Shown: positions 15,357-23,918, numbered from the stretch's first letter. The stretch: DNA of 64,000 nt from Streptomyces sp. ITFR-21 (GCF_031844685.1 NZ_CP134608.1:1-64000); one strand, 5' to 3'. A program made the numbers and translations. Notes: generated by a model not told the origin, from the sequence alone.

Positions 15357-15851
15357 ATGGCACAGATTACTGATCTGAACGCCGTGAACCGAGAGGACGT
15401 TGACCGAGTCCTCCTCGCGGTCGCCGATCACTTCACGAACGTCCACCCCACCGAGGTCCTGGACCCCGGCGCGCTGGTGGTCACCATCGGCGCCGAGGCG
15501 TACAACGCCTCCGGTCGCAGCCTCAACGGAGGCACCGGCGAGCTGTCCCGCGCCGCGCTGGCCGCCGCGCCCGAGGTCACCGACGACATCACCCGTGGTG
15601 AGTACGCGCTGCGCCTGCGCCGCACGCTCACCACGGCCGGCGTCGAGTGGTCCGAGGACGACAACCAGCGGGTCATCCCGAGCATCCCCGGCCCGCGCCC
15701 CGCGCCCACCCCCGGCCCGCGGCCGGTCATCCCCCGCCAGCCTGAGGGGTCCGACACCCCCACCTGCTGCGGTCGGCCGATGACCCGCGACGGCCAGCAG
15801 TGGGTGTGCGGCAAGTGCAAGGGCTGGCACGACCTGGGTGGTGGCCGATGA
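15357..15851 (+). CDS. First gene of the Spd-region operon, zinc-ribbon tail
   Basis: 164 aa, AGGAG upstream. An alpha/beta N-terminal domain (VDRVLLAVADHFTNVHPTEVLDPGALV) is followed by a Pro-rich linker and a C-terminal ribbon, TCCGRPMTRDGQQWVCGKC. No known family. The stop overlaps the ATG of the next small gene. Confidence 0.7.
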   Translation: MAQITDLNAVNREDVDRVLLAVADHFTNVHPTEVLDPGALVVTIGAEAYNASGRSLNGGTGELSRAALAAAPEVTDDITRGEYALRLRRTLTTAGVEWSEDDNQRVIPSIPGPRPAPTPGPRPVIPRQPEGSDTPTCCGRPMTRDGQQWVCGKCKGWHDLGGGR

Positions 15852-15988
15852 GCGCCGCCGACGAGCAGGACAAGGCCCGCGACGACTACCGCAACGGGGC
15901 CGCCCAGCGCGACCCCCAAGCCGTCAAGGACGCGGACGCCGACGCCCGCGCGGGGGGCAGCAACGCCGCCGGATCGGAGCGGTCCTGA
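15848..15988 (+). CDS. 46-aa polar protein
   Basis: Starts in an ATGA overlap with the previous stop: MSAADEQDKARDDYRNGAAQ. Highly polar and helical. Its own stop overlaps the next ATG. Function unknown. Confidence 0.5.
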   Translation: MSAADEQDKARDDYRNGAAQRDPQAVKDADADARAGGSNAAGSERS

Positions 15989-16080
15989 TGACCACCACCA
16001 CGCACCCGGGCGACTCCGACCCCGACGCGGACGAGCTCCTTCGCCGCGCGCCGGAGCGGAAAGCGGGGGCCGGGCGATGA
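15988..16080 (+). CDS. 30-aa protein
   Basis: MTTTTHPGDSDPDADELLRR followed by a short basic end, with ATGA overlaps on both sides. Supported only by the unbroken chain of couplings. Confidence 0.4.
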   Translation: MTTTTHPGDSDPDADELLRRAPERKAGAGR

Positions 16081-16223
16081 GCGACACGACCCCCGTGGAC
16101 AAGGACCTGACCGCCTCGCCCGTCGAGCTGATGGAGCGGGCGCAGGCGGACCGGGAGCAGCACCGGCCGGTCGAGGCCCAGCAGGCCGACAACCGGGCGG
16201 TCCTGAGCGGACTGCGCAGGTGA
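16077..16223 (+). CDS. 48-aa helical protein
   Basis: MSDTTPVDKDLTASPVELME then a Gln/Arg/Asp-rich helix. Overlaps the previous stop (ATGA) and the next GTG. Function unknown. Confidence 0.45.
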   Translation: MSDTTPVDKDLTASPVELMERAQADREQHRPVEAQQADNRAVLSGLRR

Positions 16224-16342
16224 GCGCCGTGATGAGGCGGCTTCGCCGCCTGGCCGTGCTGATGGCCGGCGACTGGCAGTGCGAGCTGTGCAGCCGCCGG
16301 TTCGAGGGACCGCCCTCGCAGCGCTGCCCCGCCTGTTCCTGA
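16220..16342 (+). CDS. 40-aa rubredoxin-like zinc ribbon
   Basis: A basic amphipathic start (VSAVMRRLRRLAVLMAG) is followed by WQCELCSRRFEG and CPAC, a two-knuckle zinc ribbon of rubredoxin type. Starts within the previous stop. Confidence 0.55.
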   Translation: MSAVMRRLRRLAVLMAGDWQCELCSRRFEGPPSQRCPACS

Positions 16343-16405
16343 CGCTCCCGCTTTGCGGCCGGGCCCCGCGCGGGCCCGGCCGCTCTCCCCGAAGGACCAA
16401 TCCCC

Positions 16406-16570
16406 ATGGCACGTCACGAGGTCACCACCGGCTGGGGGTCGCCCCCCACGCCCGAACAGGTGGAGCAGCGCAACAAGCGCGCGAAGGCCCACCGCCGCAG
16501 CACCCCGGCCGTCGCACGCGATGGCCAGGAGTGGACGGACCGATTCCCCTGGAGCTGGCGCCGCCGCTAG
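16406..16570 (+). CDS. 54-aa basic protein
   Basis: ATG with GAAGGA upstream. MARHEVTTGWGSPPTPEQVE leads into a basic helix (NKRAKAHRRS) and a Trp-rich end. Function unknown. Confidence 0.5.
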   Translation: MARHEVTTGWGSPPTPEQVEQRNKRAKAHRRSTPAVARDGQEWTDRFPWSWRRR

Positions 16571-16657
16571 CTCCACGTCCGCCGCCCCTTCCTCGTCGAC
16601 CGGGCCGGGCCCGGCCCGGCCCCTGACCAGTTCCACCGAGTGCGAAGGGCGCACCAG

Positions 16658-17710
16658 ATGAGCACAGAGACCCCCGAGCAGGAGCCCCGCATCCCGGGCG
16701 TGAAGTACCGCAAGGTGACCCGTCACCGCCAGGTGACGACCGTGCTGGAAGGCATCCCCTCCACGCGCGAGGTCCCGTACGACGCGTGGGAGCCGGTCCC
16801 TCCGAAGGAGTGGGACGAGTTGATCCTCCGCGGCATCACCACCGTGGCGGTCGCCTTCACCGTGATCGCCGTCGTGGCCACCACCGCCAGCGTTGGCGGC
16901 CTGCTGTCCCGGATGCTCGTGTCGCCCGTGGCGTACGGCATGGGCGTGGTCTTCACCCTGTCCTGGGTGTGCTGCCTCGGGATCGAGTGGCTCAACCGCA
17001 TCAGCCCGGAGCGCGCCCGCCCCGCCCGTACCGCCGGGTGGGCCACCCTGCTGCTGAGCATGGGCGCCGTCGCCCTCTACGGCCACACGATGGGCCAGCC
17101 GGAGGCCGGCGTCGTCGGGGCCTGCATCGACATGGTGACCAAGGGCTCGTGGTGGCTGCTCATCCGCCACCACGCCGTGCCGCTGGACGAGGGCATCGCC
17201 CACTGGGTCACCGAGCGGGAGCAGGAGCTTGCCAGTCGGGAGCTGCTGAGTGCCCGCCTGCTGCGCCTCAACCGCCGCTCGGCCTATCAGCGCGCGGTCG
17301 GCGGCCCGGAGGTCCAGGCCGCTGCCTCGATCCTCAGCAACGCGCAGGCCAACCGCAGGCTGCACGCCACGCCCCCGGAGGCGACGACATTGGCGCCCGC
17401 CGCTCCGGCGGCTCCTGCTCACCCGACCGCCCCGCCGGTCGTCCCTCCTGCTACGGCCCCGGCCGAGACCCCGGCCGCCCCGGCAGACGCGGAGCACCAG
17501 GCCCCGGTACCGCCGGTCGCCGAGATCACCCGCCCGTCAATCGCCGTGATCGTCCGCAATGGGATCAAGGCCGACGCAACGGTCAGCGACGCGGATCTGC
17601 ACGCCGCCGTCCTGGCGGCTGGCCACCCCGACCGCTCCAGCCTGGCCGACACCGTTCGGCGCTCCGCCCAGCGTGAAGACCCGAGCCGAAAGAACCGGAA
17701 GACCTCATGA
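16658..17710 (+). CDS. Spd-like (DUF2637-type) transfer-associated membrane protein
   Basis: 350 aa. A soluble N-terminal 55 residues is followed by three or four membrane segments (about 59-79, 88-109, 125-143, 150-168), a helical cytoplasmic part, a Pro/Ala-rich linker (about 245-300) and a small helical C-terminal domain. This layout is that of SpdB/DUF2637 proteins, which help plasmids spread within Streptomyces mycelium. Its neighbours are further membrane proteins and a NERD nuclease, as in Streptomyces conjugative elements, though no TraB/FtsK ATPase is in the window. Confidence 0.65.
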   Translation: MSTETPEQEPRIPGVKYRKVTRHRQVTTVLEGIPSTREVPYDAWEPVPPKEWDELILRGITTVAVAFTVIAVVATTASVGGLLSRMLVSPVAYGMGVVFTLSWVCCLGIEWLNRISPERARPARTAGWATLLLSMGAVALYGHTMGQPEAGVVGACIDMVTKGSWWLLIRHHAVPLDEGIAHWVTEREQELASRELLSARLLRLNRRSAYQRAVGGPEVQAAASILSNAQANRRLHATPPEATTLAPAAPAAPAHPTAPPVVPPATAPAETPAAPADAEHQAPVPPVAEITRPSIAVIVRNGIKADATVSDADLHAAVLAAGHPDRSSLADTVRRSAQREDPSRKNRKTS

Positions 17711-18012
17711 CCCATGACCTCCCGAATGAGGCTGAGGCTCTGGCCGCCGCAGCCGAGCAAGGTACTCACGACCTGTCCCAGGTTTTGAAGCTAATCGCCA
17801 CGCTTTCCACGGCCGATCTGGCTGACGCTCTGACCGCTGTGGCCGAGAAAGGCGAGCGGGATCTGAAGGACGTCCTGAGCCATCCCGCCGAGAAACCCTA
17901 CGAAGATGTCACCGGGATCATCACCTCGGCGATCGCGCAGGGCGATCTTCTACTGGTCGAGATCCTTAGTGCCCTAGCGGACGAGAAGCCGAGCCAAGCG
18001 GGGCCATCATGA
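17707..18012 (+). CDS. Hypothetical helical protein
   Basis: 101 aa, ATG overlapping the previous stop. Entirely helical and acidic (DLSQVLKLIATLSTADLADALTAVAEKGERDLKDVL, a two-fold repeat-like pattern). Its GC content looks lower than that of its neighbours. Function unknown. Confidence 0.6.
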   Translation: MTHDLPNEAEALAAAAEQGTHDLSQVLKLIATLSTADLADALTAVAEKGERDLKDVLSHPAEKPYEDVTGIITSAIAQGDLLLVEILSALADEKPSQAGPS

Positions 18013-18674
18013 CCCTCGCGCTCGTCCTCGCCGTGGCCGGCGCCGTTTTCTGGTACCGCCACAACCGGAACGGGCGTCGGCCCGGTGCCGGCGCCTCCGG
18101 CATTGCCCGTGCCCGCAAGCTCCGCACCCCGCTCGTCCGGCTCGCCTCGCTGCTGGGCATCAGCACCGCGCGCGGACGTCTGGCCGACCGATCTGACATC
18201 GGCGCGGCAGGAGAACAGGCCACCGCCCTCCTCCTGGACCCGCTCCGCACCCTCGGCTGGACCGTCCTCCACGACCGCGCGCTGCCGACCGGCCGCGCCA
18301 ACGTGGATCACCTGGTCGTCAGCCGCAGCGGCGTTGTGTTCGTCGTGGACAGCAAGCAGTGGGACCGGCGGTTCCGCGTGCGCGTCGTCGGCGGCCGACT
18401 CCTCCACGGCAACCGGGACGTGACGGGCCGTCTGCGCGGCCTGCGCCACGAGGCCGACACCGTCGCCCGCGTCCTGGACTGCGCCGTCGTGCGGGTCGTC
18501 GCCATGCACGGCGCCCCCGTCGAGGGCGGGGAGCTGCTGGTCGAGGGCGTGCGCATCGTCCCTGCCAGCCGCGTCTCCGCGGTGCTGCGCAGCATCGGCC
18601 GCCGCCGCGCCGCCGCCGGCACGCACCAGGGCGACCGCGCCACCGCCCTGTTCCCGCCGCACGGAAGGCGCTGA
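18009..18674 (+). CDS. NERD-domain nuclease-related membrane protein
   Basis: 221 aa. One membrane segment at residues 1-16, then the NERD core: GAAGEQATALLLDPL, ALPTGRANVDHLVVSRSGVVFVVDSKQW. The Glu of GEQ, Asp of NVDH and Asp/Lys of VVDSK correspond to the nuclease-like active residues. NERD proteins are linked to DNA processing and occur on Streptomyces plasmids beside spd genes. Overlaps the previous gene. Confidence 0.75.
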   Translation: MTLALVLAVAGAVFWYRHNRNGRRPGAGASGIARARKLRTPLVRLASLLGISTARGRLADRSDIGAAGEQATALLLDPLRTLGWTVLHDRALPTGRANVDHLVVSRSGVVFVVDSKQWDRRFRVRVVGGRLLHGNRDVTGRLRGLRHEADTVARVLDCAVVRVVAMHGAPVEGGELLVEGVRIVPASRVSAVLRSIGRRRAAAGTHQGDRATALFPPHGRR

Positions 18675-18678
18675 CCCG

Positions 18679-19614
18679 ATGGACCTGCGACCGTCCAGGC
18701 TGCTCCAGCGCCTCCAGGACGCCGCGCGGCCCGCCGAGGACGAAGACCCCTCCGGCGAGGCCCCGGCGGAGGACCGTGCGTTCCGCGTGCGCGACGTCTT
18801 CCAGGTCCGGCGACCGGCCGACCCCGAGCCGGAGCCGGAGGCCGCCGCCCCGGCCGTGCCCCCTGTGCCGGCTGAGCCGCCGGCCGTCCCGCCCGCCCGG
18901 AAGGGCCGAGAGGTCACCGGAGGCGGGCACCACGTCCCGAACTGGTGGGACCAGGACAAGACGCTGCGGGTCTCCACGGATCCGGCCGGGACCGACAAGG
19001 TGAAGTGGATCAACGGCGTCCCGCACTACACCGTGTGCGCGCACCCCGCCCCGCACGAGGTGCGGAACAGCGTCACGGGTCAGCTCCTCGCCTTCTGGTG
19101 CGCCGCCTGTGAGACACAGCTTCCCGTCCCGGACGACTACGACGAGCTCCAGGACGTCACCGAGGAGGACGCGGAGGAAGGCGAGGAGGACGCGGAGGGG
19201 GACGACACCGTCCCGCCGGCCATCCGCCGCCGCTGGTCCGTCAAGGGCTCCGGCAAGACGACGTATGGGCGTCCGGTCTACGCCAAGTCGTCCGACGAGC
19301 GGAAGAAGTCCCTGCACGAGGCGTGGACCGGCCGATCGAAGAAGCAGCGGCACCTGTTCTACAACGGGGCGGCCCTGGGTCTCGGCTTCGCGGTGGGTGC
19401 GCCCCAGTTCTTCACGGCCGAGGTCGCCCACCTGGTGACCACCTACCACTCCTGGACCGCGCCCTACGTCTTCGTCTGGTACTTCGCAGCCGGCTCCATC
19501 TGGGCCCTGGACTACAAGGCGCGCGACTGGCTCCCCCCGCTGGCCTTCCTCGCCCGCGTCCCCCTCGTCTCGATGATCATCGGCGCGCTGCTGTACGGCA
19601 CTCCCACCATCTGA
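18679..19614 (+). CDS. Spd-type membrane protein with acidic N-terminus
   Basis: 311 aa. Residues 1-90 are acidic and Pro-rich; CAHPAPHEV..FWCAACETQ (about 118-145) may bind zinc; a highly acidic stretch (about 150-178) follows; three membrane segments lie in the last 85 residues. The organisation fits a plasmid-spread or mating-pore accessory protein. Not otherwise recognised. Confidence 0.6.
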   Translation: MDLRPSRLLQRLQDAARPAEDEDPSGEAPAEDRAFRVRDVFQVRRPADPEPEPEAAAPAVPPVPAEPPAVPPARKGREVTGGGHHVPNWWDQDKTLRVSTDPAGTDKVKWINGVPHYTVCAHPAPHEVRNSVTGQLLAFWCAACETQLPVPDDYDELQDVTEEDAEEGEEDAEGDDTVPPAIRRRWSVKGSGKTTYGRPVYAKSSDERKKSLHEAWTGRSKKQRHLFYNGAALGLGFAVGAPQFFTAEVAHLVTTYHSWTAPYVFVWYFAAGSIWALDYKARDWLPPLAFLARVPLVSMIIGALLYGTPTI

Positions 19615-19651
19615 CGGCCCCTGACCCACCAGAACGGAAGCAGACGCAGCT

Positions 19652-20062
19652 ATGAACAACTTCCTGGGCTCGCCCCTGGGCACAGCCGGACTCGCGGGCG
19701 CCCTGACCGTGATCATCTGGTTCGGCACGCAGCCCGGCGGCAGGCTGAAGCCGCTCGGGTGGGGGATGGCCCTGTTCCTGTCGATGGTGGCCGGGTCGGA
19801 GTACCGAAATGCCGGACCCCCGTTCAACCTGGTCTCCAGCCTCGTCAACGACGGCATCCGGATGTTCGGCCAGACCTTCCCGAACTACTCGATGGCCGGG
19901 CTCGCGCTGACGATGGCCGCGATCATGGCGTACAAGAAGTTGACGACACGGCAGGTGGCCATGTGGGGCATCGTGTTCTGGTACGTCGCGGCTGGCGCCG
20001 GGGGCGAGTGGACGGTCATCGCCGACAAGATCGCCGTTATCGCCTCGAACCTCGCGTCATGA
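19652..20062 (+). CDS. Small polytopic membrane protein
   Basis: 136 aa with about four hydrophobic segments (about 13-28, 38-50, 83-97, 104-118), one with the Asn/Phe-rich loop NAGPPFNLVSSLVND. Good spacing from an upstream GGAAG. The stop overlaps the next ATG. Likely part of the same transfer-associated membrane set. Confidence 0.65.
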   Translation: MNNFLGSPLGTAGLAGALTVIIWFGTQPGGRLKPLGWGMALFLSMVAGSEYRNAGPPFNLVSSLVNDGIRMFGQTFPNYSMAGLALTMAAIMAYKKLTTRQVAMWGIVFWYVAAGAGGEWTVIADKIAVIASNLAS

Positions 20063-21330
20063 GCGGCCACCTAGACGACAGCGACGACGCGGGCAGGTGG
20101 CCGATCCCCGTCCACAGCGCCTTGCCCGTGCAGACCGCCCCCGCCCCGCTGACGCCTCCGGCCGCCCCAGCAGCCGACGACGAGACGGGGGAGGAGGAGC
20201 ACCCCGCGGCCGAGGACGACGGCGCAGACGACGAGCAGCCCGCCGGGCACCACGGCTTCACCCTGCCGGACCTGCGCCCGTACTACGACATCCGCCCGCT
20301 CGCCGAACTCGGCCCGTTCGCCGTCCAGGTCACCAAGCACACCGCCCCGCCGCTGCTCCGCCTCCTCGGCCGCTTCCTCCGCAACCTCGGCCGGATGCTC
20401 GCCTGGTACGCCCGGGGGATCAGCGTGCTGCTCGCCCTCGCCGCAGCCTGGCTCAGCGGCGCTATCGGCAAGCAGGGCAGCGTCGGCGCCCGCCTGGCCG
20501 GCGCCGGGTTCGTCCTGTACTCCGCGTACAAGTTGTCCACGGAGTACCCGGCGGCCCCGTACGTGATCCTCGCCCTGGTCCTCGCCGGCGTCGTCCTGGC
20601 CGCCCGAGGCGACATCAAGGCGCCGGAGCAGAAAGCCCCAGCGAAGAAGGGCGCGAAGGACGGCAAGGCCAAGCCGAAGGGGAAGGCGGCCGGGAAGGCT
20701 TCCGCGCAGACCGAGGAGTCCCCCGTCGACGTCGAGGAGGAGGCCCCCGCCGACAAGCCGCGGCCGGGTCTGCTCGCCCGGCCCGCCGCCCGCCGCCCGA
20801 CCCCCGCGGCGGCCACCTCCGCGCAATCCCCCGTCGAGTCCTCGGCGGAGGCCGGTGAAGAGGACGACGAGGAGGCCGACGAGGCCCCCGCCGAGGACCC
20901 TCTGACCGCGCTCATTCGGAAGGAAATCGGGGGTGAGAACGGGGTGCATTTGAAGGACCTCCGGCCGGCCATGCGGAGGGCGCTCCCGGCCCTCTCCGAG
21001 GCCACCGACGAGGAGCTGCGCGCCACCCTCGTCCGGGCCGGGTATGACCCCTCCAAGAAGTTCCGCGCGAGGGGGGTCGCCGGCCGCGCCGGAGTGCCCC
21101 GCACACAGCTCCCGCCACTGCCCTCCCCAGGGGATGCTCCTGGGCCCCTCGTAGACCACTCTCCGGGGGGCGGAGACCGGCTCCCACCTGCAAACTCTTC
21201 GGCAAGCGGAGAGCCGCGGAGAGGGGCCGGAGAGTGGACGGCGGAGGACCTGGCCCGCGGCTGGCGCTGGGTGCCTGACCCCAATGGGCACCCGACCGCC
21301 TGGCAAATCGAGCATCATGGGGATAAGTGA
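20059..21330 (+). CDS. Membrane protein with Lys/Ala-rich linker and helical C-terminal domain
   Basis: 423 aa. An acidic N-terminus (residues 38-62) precedes membrane segments at about 119-134, 145-158 and 167-182, a Lys/Ala-rich stretch (about 190-225), an acidic linker and a compact helical domain (about 293-345: ALIRKEIGGENGVHLKDLRP) that resembles the winged-helix ends of plasmid transfer proteins. Probably works with the other Spd-like proteins. No ATPase motif. Confidence 0.6.
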   Translation: MSGHLDDSDDAGRWPIPVHSALPVQTAPAPLTPPAAPAADDETGEEEHPAAEDDGADDEQPAGHHGFTLPDLRPYYDIRPLAELGPFAVQVTKHTAPPLLRLLGRFLRNLGRMLAWYARGISVLLALAAAWLSGAIGKQGSVGARLAGAGFVLYSAYKLSTEYPAAPYVILALVLAGVVLAARGDIKAPEQKAPAKKGAKDGKAKPKGKAAGKASAQTEESPVDVEEEAPADKPRPGLLARPAARRPTPAAATSAQSPVESSAEAGEEDDEEADEAPAEDPLTALIRKEIGGENGVHLKDLRPAMRRALPALSEATDEELRATLVRAGYDPSKKFRARGVAGRAGVPRTQLPPLPSPGDAPGPLVDHSPGGGDRLPPANSSASGEPRRGAGEWTAEDLARGWRWVPDPNGHPTAWQIEHHGDK

Positions 21331-21355
21331 TCTGAAACTGACGGAGGGTAAGGCG

Positions 21356-21553
21356 ATGAGCCACCAGCACCCCGCAGGGCGCCAGCACCACGCCGCGGCG
21401 CCGCACAGCTGCCACGGTTGCTGTCACTGCGCCGCCCAGGACGAGCAGCCGCCGGAGCCGTTCCGGTTCAGCGACGTGCCCCCGATTCAGTGGATCGTCG
21501 GCGGCGCGCTGTTCCTGTTCTTCGCCGTAGCGATCTTGATCCGGAGCACGTAG
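21356..21553 (+). CDS. Small Cys/His-rich single-span membrane protein
   Basis: 65 aa with GGAGGGTAAGG upstream. His- and Cys-rich N-terminus (HSCHGCCHCAAQ), one membrane segment at about 47-62. Last gene of the operon. Confidence 0.6.
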   Translation: MSHQHPAGRQHHAAAPHSCHGCCHCAAQDEQPPEPFRFSDVPPIQWIVGGALFLFFAVAILIRST

Positions 21554-21587
21554 CCCGGCTCTACCCCACCCCCGTACGCGTCACGAC

Positions 21588-21620
21588 CGAGGGCCGCACA
21601 CGAACCGTGTGCGGCCCTCG
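21588..21620 (+). terminator. Terminator of the Spd-region operon
   Basis: A 14-bp perfect stem, CGAGGGCCGCACAC/GTGTGCGGCCCTCG, with a 5-nt loop. Confidence 0.8.
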
Positions 21621-21676
21621 GCGCGTCCGGCGGTTGTACGCTTCCCCGCCCCGGGGGCTCGGTGAGAGGCGGCGGC

Positions 21677-21817
21677 ATGGCAGGTACGACGGCGTTCGTG
21701 TGGGTGCTCCTCGGCGGGTGCGGGGTGGCGGTCGTCGCCGTGGTCGCGCGGGCGAAGGTGGACATCGCCCGAATCAAGTCCAAGGCGGCGGAGCGCGAGC
21801 CGGGGCAGCGCGGCTGA
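21677..21817 (+). CDS. 46-aa single-span membrane protein
   Basis: ATG with AGAGG seven bases upstream. MAGTTAFVWVLLGGCGVAVV forms one membrane helix, followed by a basic tail. Function unknown. Confidence 0.5.
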   Translation: MAGTTAFVWVLLGGCGVAVVAVVARAKVDIARIKSKAAEREPGQRG

Positions 21818-21853
21818 CCGCGCCGCGATCCGGCGGGGGCGCCGGACGGCATC

Positions 21854-22093
21854 ATGGTCACCATGACCGCACCCAGCCCGGCGCCCGTCGCGGACCCCCG
21901 CGTCGCGCCGCTCGTCTCCCTCGTGCACACCCTGATCGGCGAGTACGTCAGCATGGCCTCGACCGTCGCCGGTCACCTTCCCGAGGGGGACAAGAAGGCG
22001 TTCGGCGCCCACGTCCAGCAGGTCACCGTCGAGGTGAAAGCGGCCATCACCGAGATTGGCGCGCAGACGCCACAGGGGCGCCCCGGTGAATGA
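21854..22093 (+). CDS. Hypothetical helical protein
   Basis: 79 aa; ATG 21854 or 21863 could be used. A Pro-rich start, then a helical region (VSLVHTLIGEYVSMASTVAGHL). Overlaps the next GTG. Function unknown. Confidence 0.5.
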   Translation: MVTMTAPSPAPVADPRVAPLVSLVHTLIGEYVSMASTVAGHLPEGDKKAFGAHVQQVTVEVKAAITEIGAQTPQGRPGE

Positions 22094-22463
22094 CGACGAC
22101 TTCGACGCCCTGACGCGCGAGCACTTCGCCCGGCCCGAGATCGCCGCGCAGATGACCGCCGACCTCCTCGCGGCCCGGCGGGCAGCGGAACGCCCGGAGC
22201 CGCCGCCGGTGACGACCATGCCCATGCCGGAGTTCCTGCGGACGCGGATCGCCGGTCAGATCGCCCGCTATCGCTGTCCGCGCGGGTGCGGCTGGTTCCA
22301 CGACGAGCCGACCGACCCCGGGCCGCTGGGCCTCATCGTCGCTATCGAGCCCGGCCAGGACAGCATCGGCGAGATGATCAGCCTCAACGCGGAGGCGAGG
22401 AGCCTGGCCTACCAGGCGCGCGTCGAGGCGGCGATCGACGAGCACTACGCCGAATCCCACTGA
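22086..22463 (+). CDS. Hypothetical protein with Cys knuckle
   Basis: 125 aa from the GTG overlapping the previous gene. YRCPRGCGWFHDEP (residues about 62-75) is a zinc-knuckle-like motif often seen in small actinophage proteins. Converges on the minus-strand regulator gene. Confidence 0.6.
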   Translation: MNDDDFDALTREHFARPEIAAQMTADLLAARRAAERPEPPPVTTMPMPEFLRTRIAGQIARYRCPRGCGWFHDEPTDPGPLGLIVAIEPGQDSIGEMISLNAEARSLAYQARVEAAIDEHYAESH

Positions 22464-22501
22464 CCGCCCGTCAGTCCTCCTCTGCGGCCTGCTGACCCGG
22501 G

Positions 22502-23002
22502 TCAGTCGCGGATCGAGCGCACCGTCGGCTTCCGCAGCGGCGGGACGTTGAACTCCTGGGCGATCGTGCGGACGGTCACCTCTGTCCACGGGGTGTGGGC
22601 GGCGACCTTGGCCTGGGAGACGCCGGACGTGCGCAGCTCGTCGGCGACTGCCTTCCGCGCGGCCAGCATTTTCTCCCCCAAGCTGTCCTCCGCCTTCTCC
22701 CACGCGGCCAGTGCGGCAGTGAACTCCGGGCTCGGCTCGTACGGCGGTGGCGTCTTCCCGGGCGTCTTCGCCGGCACCTGGTACTCGGTGGCGATGCTGC
22801 GCACGGTCTCTTCGGTCCACGGCGTGTGCTCGGCGACCCGGGCGTGCGACTGCTCGGAGACGCGCAGCTCGTCGGCGACCGCCTTGCGGGTGGCCTGCCG
22901 CTTCTTTTTGTGGGCGATCTTCTCGGCCGCCAAGGCCGCCAAGGCGTCACGCATGTGCTTGCTCGGCTCGTACGGGGGACGCGGGGGCTTCTTGGTGGCC
23001 AT
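22502..23002 (-). CDS. Tandem-duplicated HTH-like regulator of the CCAAA-N-TTTGG sites
   Basis: 166 aa made of two similar halves: YEPSKHM...RKAVADELR...ARVAEHTPWTEETVRSIA (residues about 10-75) and YEPSPEF...RKAVADELR...AKVAAHTPWTEVTVRTIA (about 85-150). Each half has an HTH-like core, so one chain could bind both arms of a palindrome. It is divergent from 23159; that intergenic region and two other promoters (24.5, 38.5 kb) carry CCAAA-N5/6-TTTGG palindromes. I infer it is their repressor. The DNA-binding claim rests on pattern only. Confidence 0.7.
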   Translation of the reverse strand: MATKKPPRPPYEPSKHMRDALAALAAEKIAHKKKRQATRKAVADELRVSEQSHARVAEHTPWTEETVRSIATEYQVPAKTPGKTPPPYEPSPEFTAALAAWEKAEDSLGEKMLAARKAVADELRTSGVSQAKVAAHTPWTEVTVRTIAQEFNVPPLRKPTVRSIRD

Positions 23003-23067
23003 AGCCGGAGTATTCCACAAGTGAAGTTTCGTAAACGCGGTAGCCGTAGCGGACTTGGGGTGCCTCT

Positions 23068-23119
23068 ACCTGCGAAAACATTTCCCAACTTGGTTTACCA
23101 AAGTCCATTTGGGTATGAT
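23068..23119 (+). promoter_or_regulatory. Promoter with CCAAA-N5-TTTGG operator before 23159
   Basis: TTGGTT (23090) and TATGAT (23114) are 18 bp apart; the palindrome CCAAA-GTCCA-TTTGG (23098-23112) fills the spacer and another CCAACTTGG overlaps the -35. An ACCTGCGAAAAC box starts the element, as in the other promoters of this region. Confidence 0.65.
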
Positions 23120-23158
23120 GGTGATTGAACCACTCACCACCACCCGAAGGGCCACCAC

Positions 23159-23851
23159 ATGAGCCACACGCTCCCCCTCCACGAGCTGGCCGGCGTCATC
23201 CCGGTCAAGAGCGCGGCCGGTGTCCTCCCCCACTACGCACAGGGGGAAGGCGCCCCCGCCATCTGCGCCCGCCGGACCGGCGCCCGCCTCACCGAGGCCG
23301 AGCTGGCCGACGTCGAACGGTTCTGCTCCTACTGCGTGGCCGCCGCCGAGAAGCTGGCCACCGAACGCACCGCGGCCACCGAACCGGCATCCCCCCTGAT
23401 CGCCGCCGCCCTGGACAACGAGGACATCGGCGCCGGCCACGACATCGGCCGGCCGGGGGACGTCGCACGCGGCTGCGCCCCGAGGCACTGCGGCAACCCG
23501 GACGTCGGCGCCGCCTTCGGCGTCCTTGACGGCCTGGCGCACGCGACGCTGACCGACCAGCACGACATCACCGACCCCGGCGACACCGACGTCCCCGTGC
23601 GCGGCTACGTGGTCGAGCCCCGCGGTCACGGCCTGGTCGCCGCCTACTGGCTGGAGCGCGGTCTGGCCCGGCGCCACGACGACGGCGTGCACGGCACCGC
23701 GCTGGAAGTCCTCGTCGACCGGTTCACCGCCGCCGGGTGGGCCGTCGAGCCGCTGCGGCCTACGTCCCGGTGCGTCTTCGCGCACCGCCCGCAGCCGGTC
23801 GCGCCCGAGGCGGCGAACCACTGGGCGCTGGCGATGCGCCCGCACGCCTGA
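23159..23851 (+). CDS. Hypothetical protein under second-repressor control
   Basis: 230 aa. N-terminal third has paired Cys (residues about 38 and 58-61), then a Gly/Asp-rich middle and a C-terminal alpha/beta part (GYVVEPRGHGLVAAYWLERG, TALEVLVDRFTAAGWAVEPL). No family recognised. First gene behind the CCAAA-N-TTTGG promoter, divergent from the regulator. Confidence 0.65.
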   Translation: MSHTLPLHELAGVIPVKSAAGVLPHYAQGEGAPAICARRTGARLTEAELADVERFCSYCVAAAEKLATERTAATEPASPLIAAALDNEDIGAGHDIGRPGDVARGCAPRHCGNPDVGAAFGVLDGLAHATLTDQHDITDPGDTDVPVRGYVVEPRGHGLVAAYWLERGLARRHDDGVHGTALEVLVDRFTAAGWAVEPLRPTSRCVFAHRPQPVAPEAANHWALAMRPHA

Positions 23852-23863
23852 CTCACCCCCGCC

Positions 23864-23887
23864 GGGGCGGGCCAGGCGGCCCGCCCC
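23864..23887 (+). terminator. Hairpin between 23159 and 23919 genes
   Basis: GGGGCGGGCC and GGCCCGCCCC (10 bp) around a 4-nt loop. Confidence 0.55.
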
Positions 23888-23918
23888 CTCACACCCGAAC
23901 AGCGCGAAGGAGCACGGC

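Noticed and set aside
15428-17497. 689-codon minus-strand open frame
   Set aside because: Antisense to the Spd-region operon, low-complexity, no ribosome binding site; the plus-strand genes have clear membrane topology.
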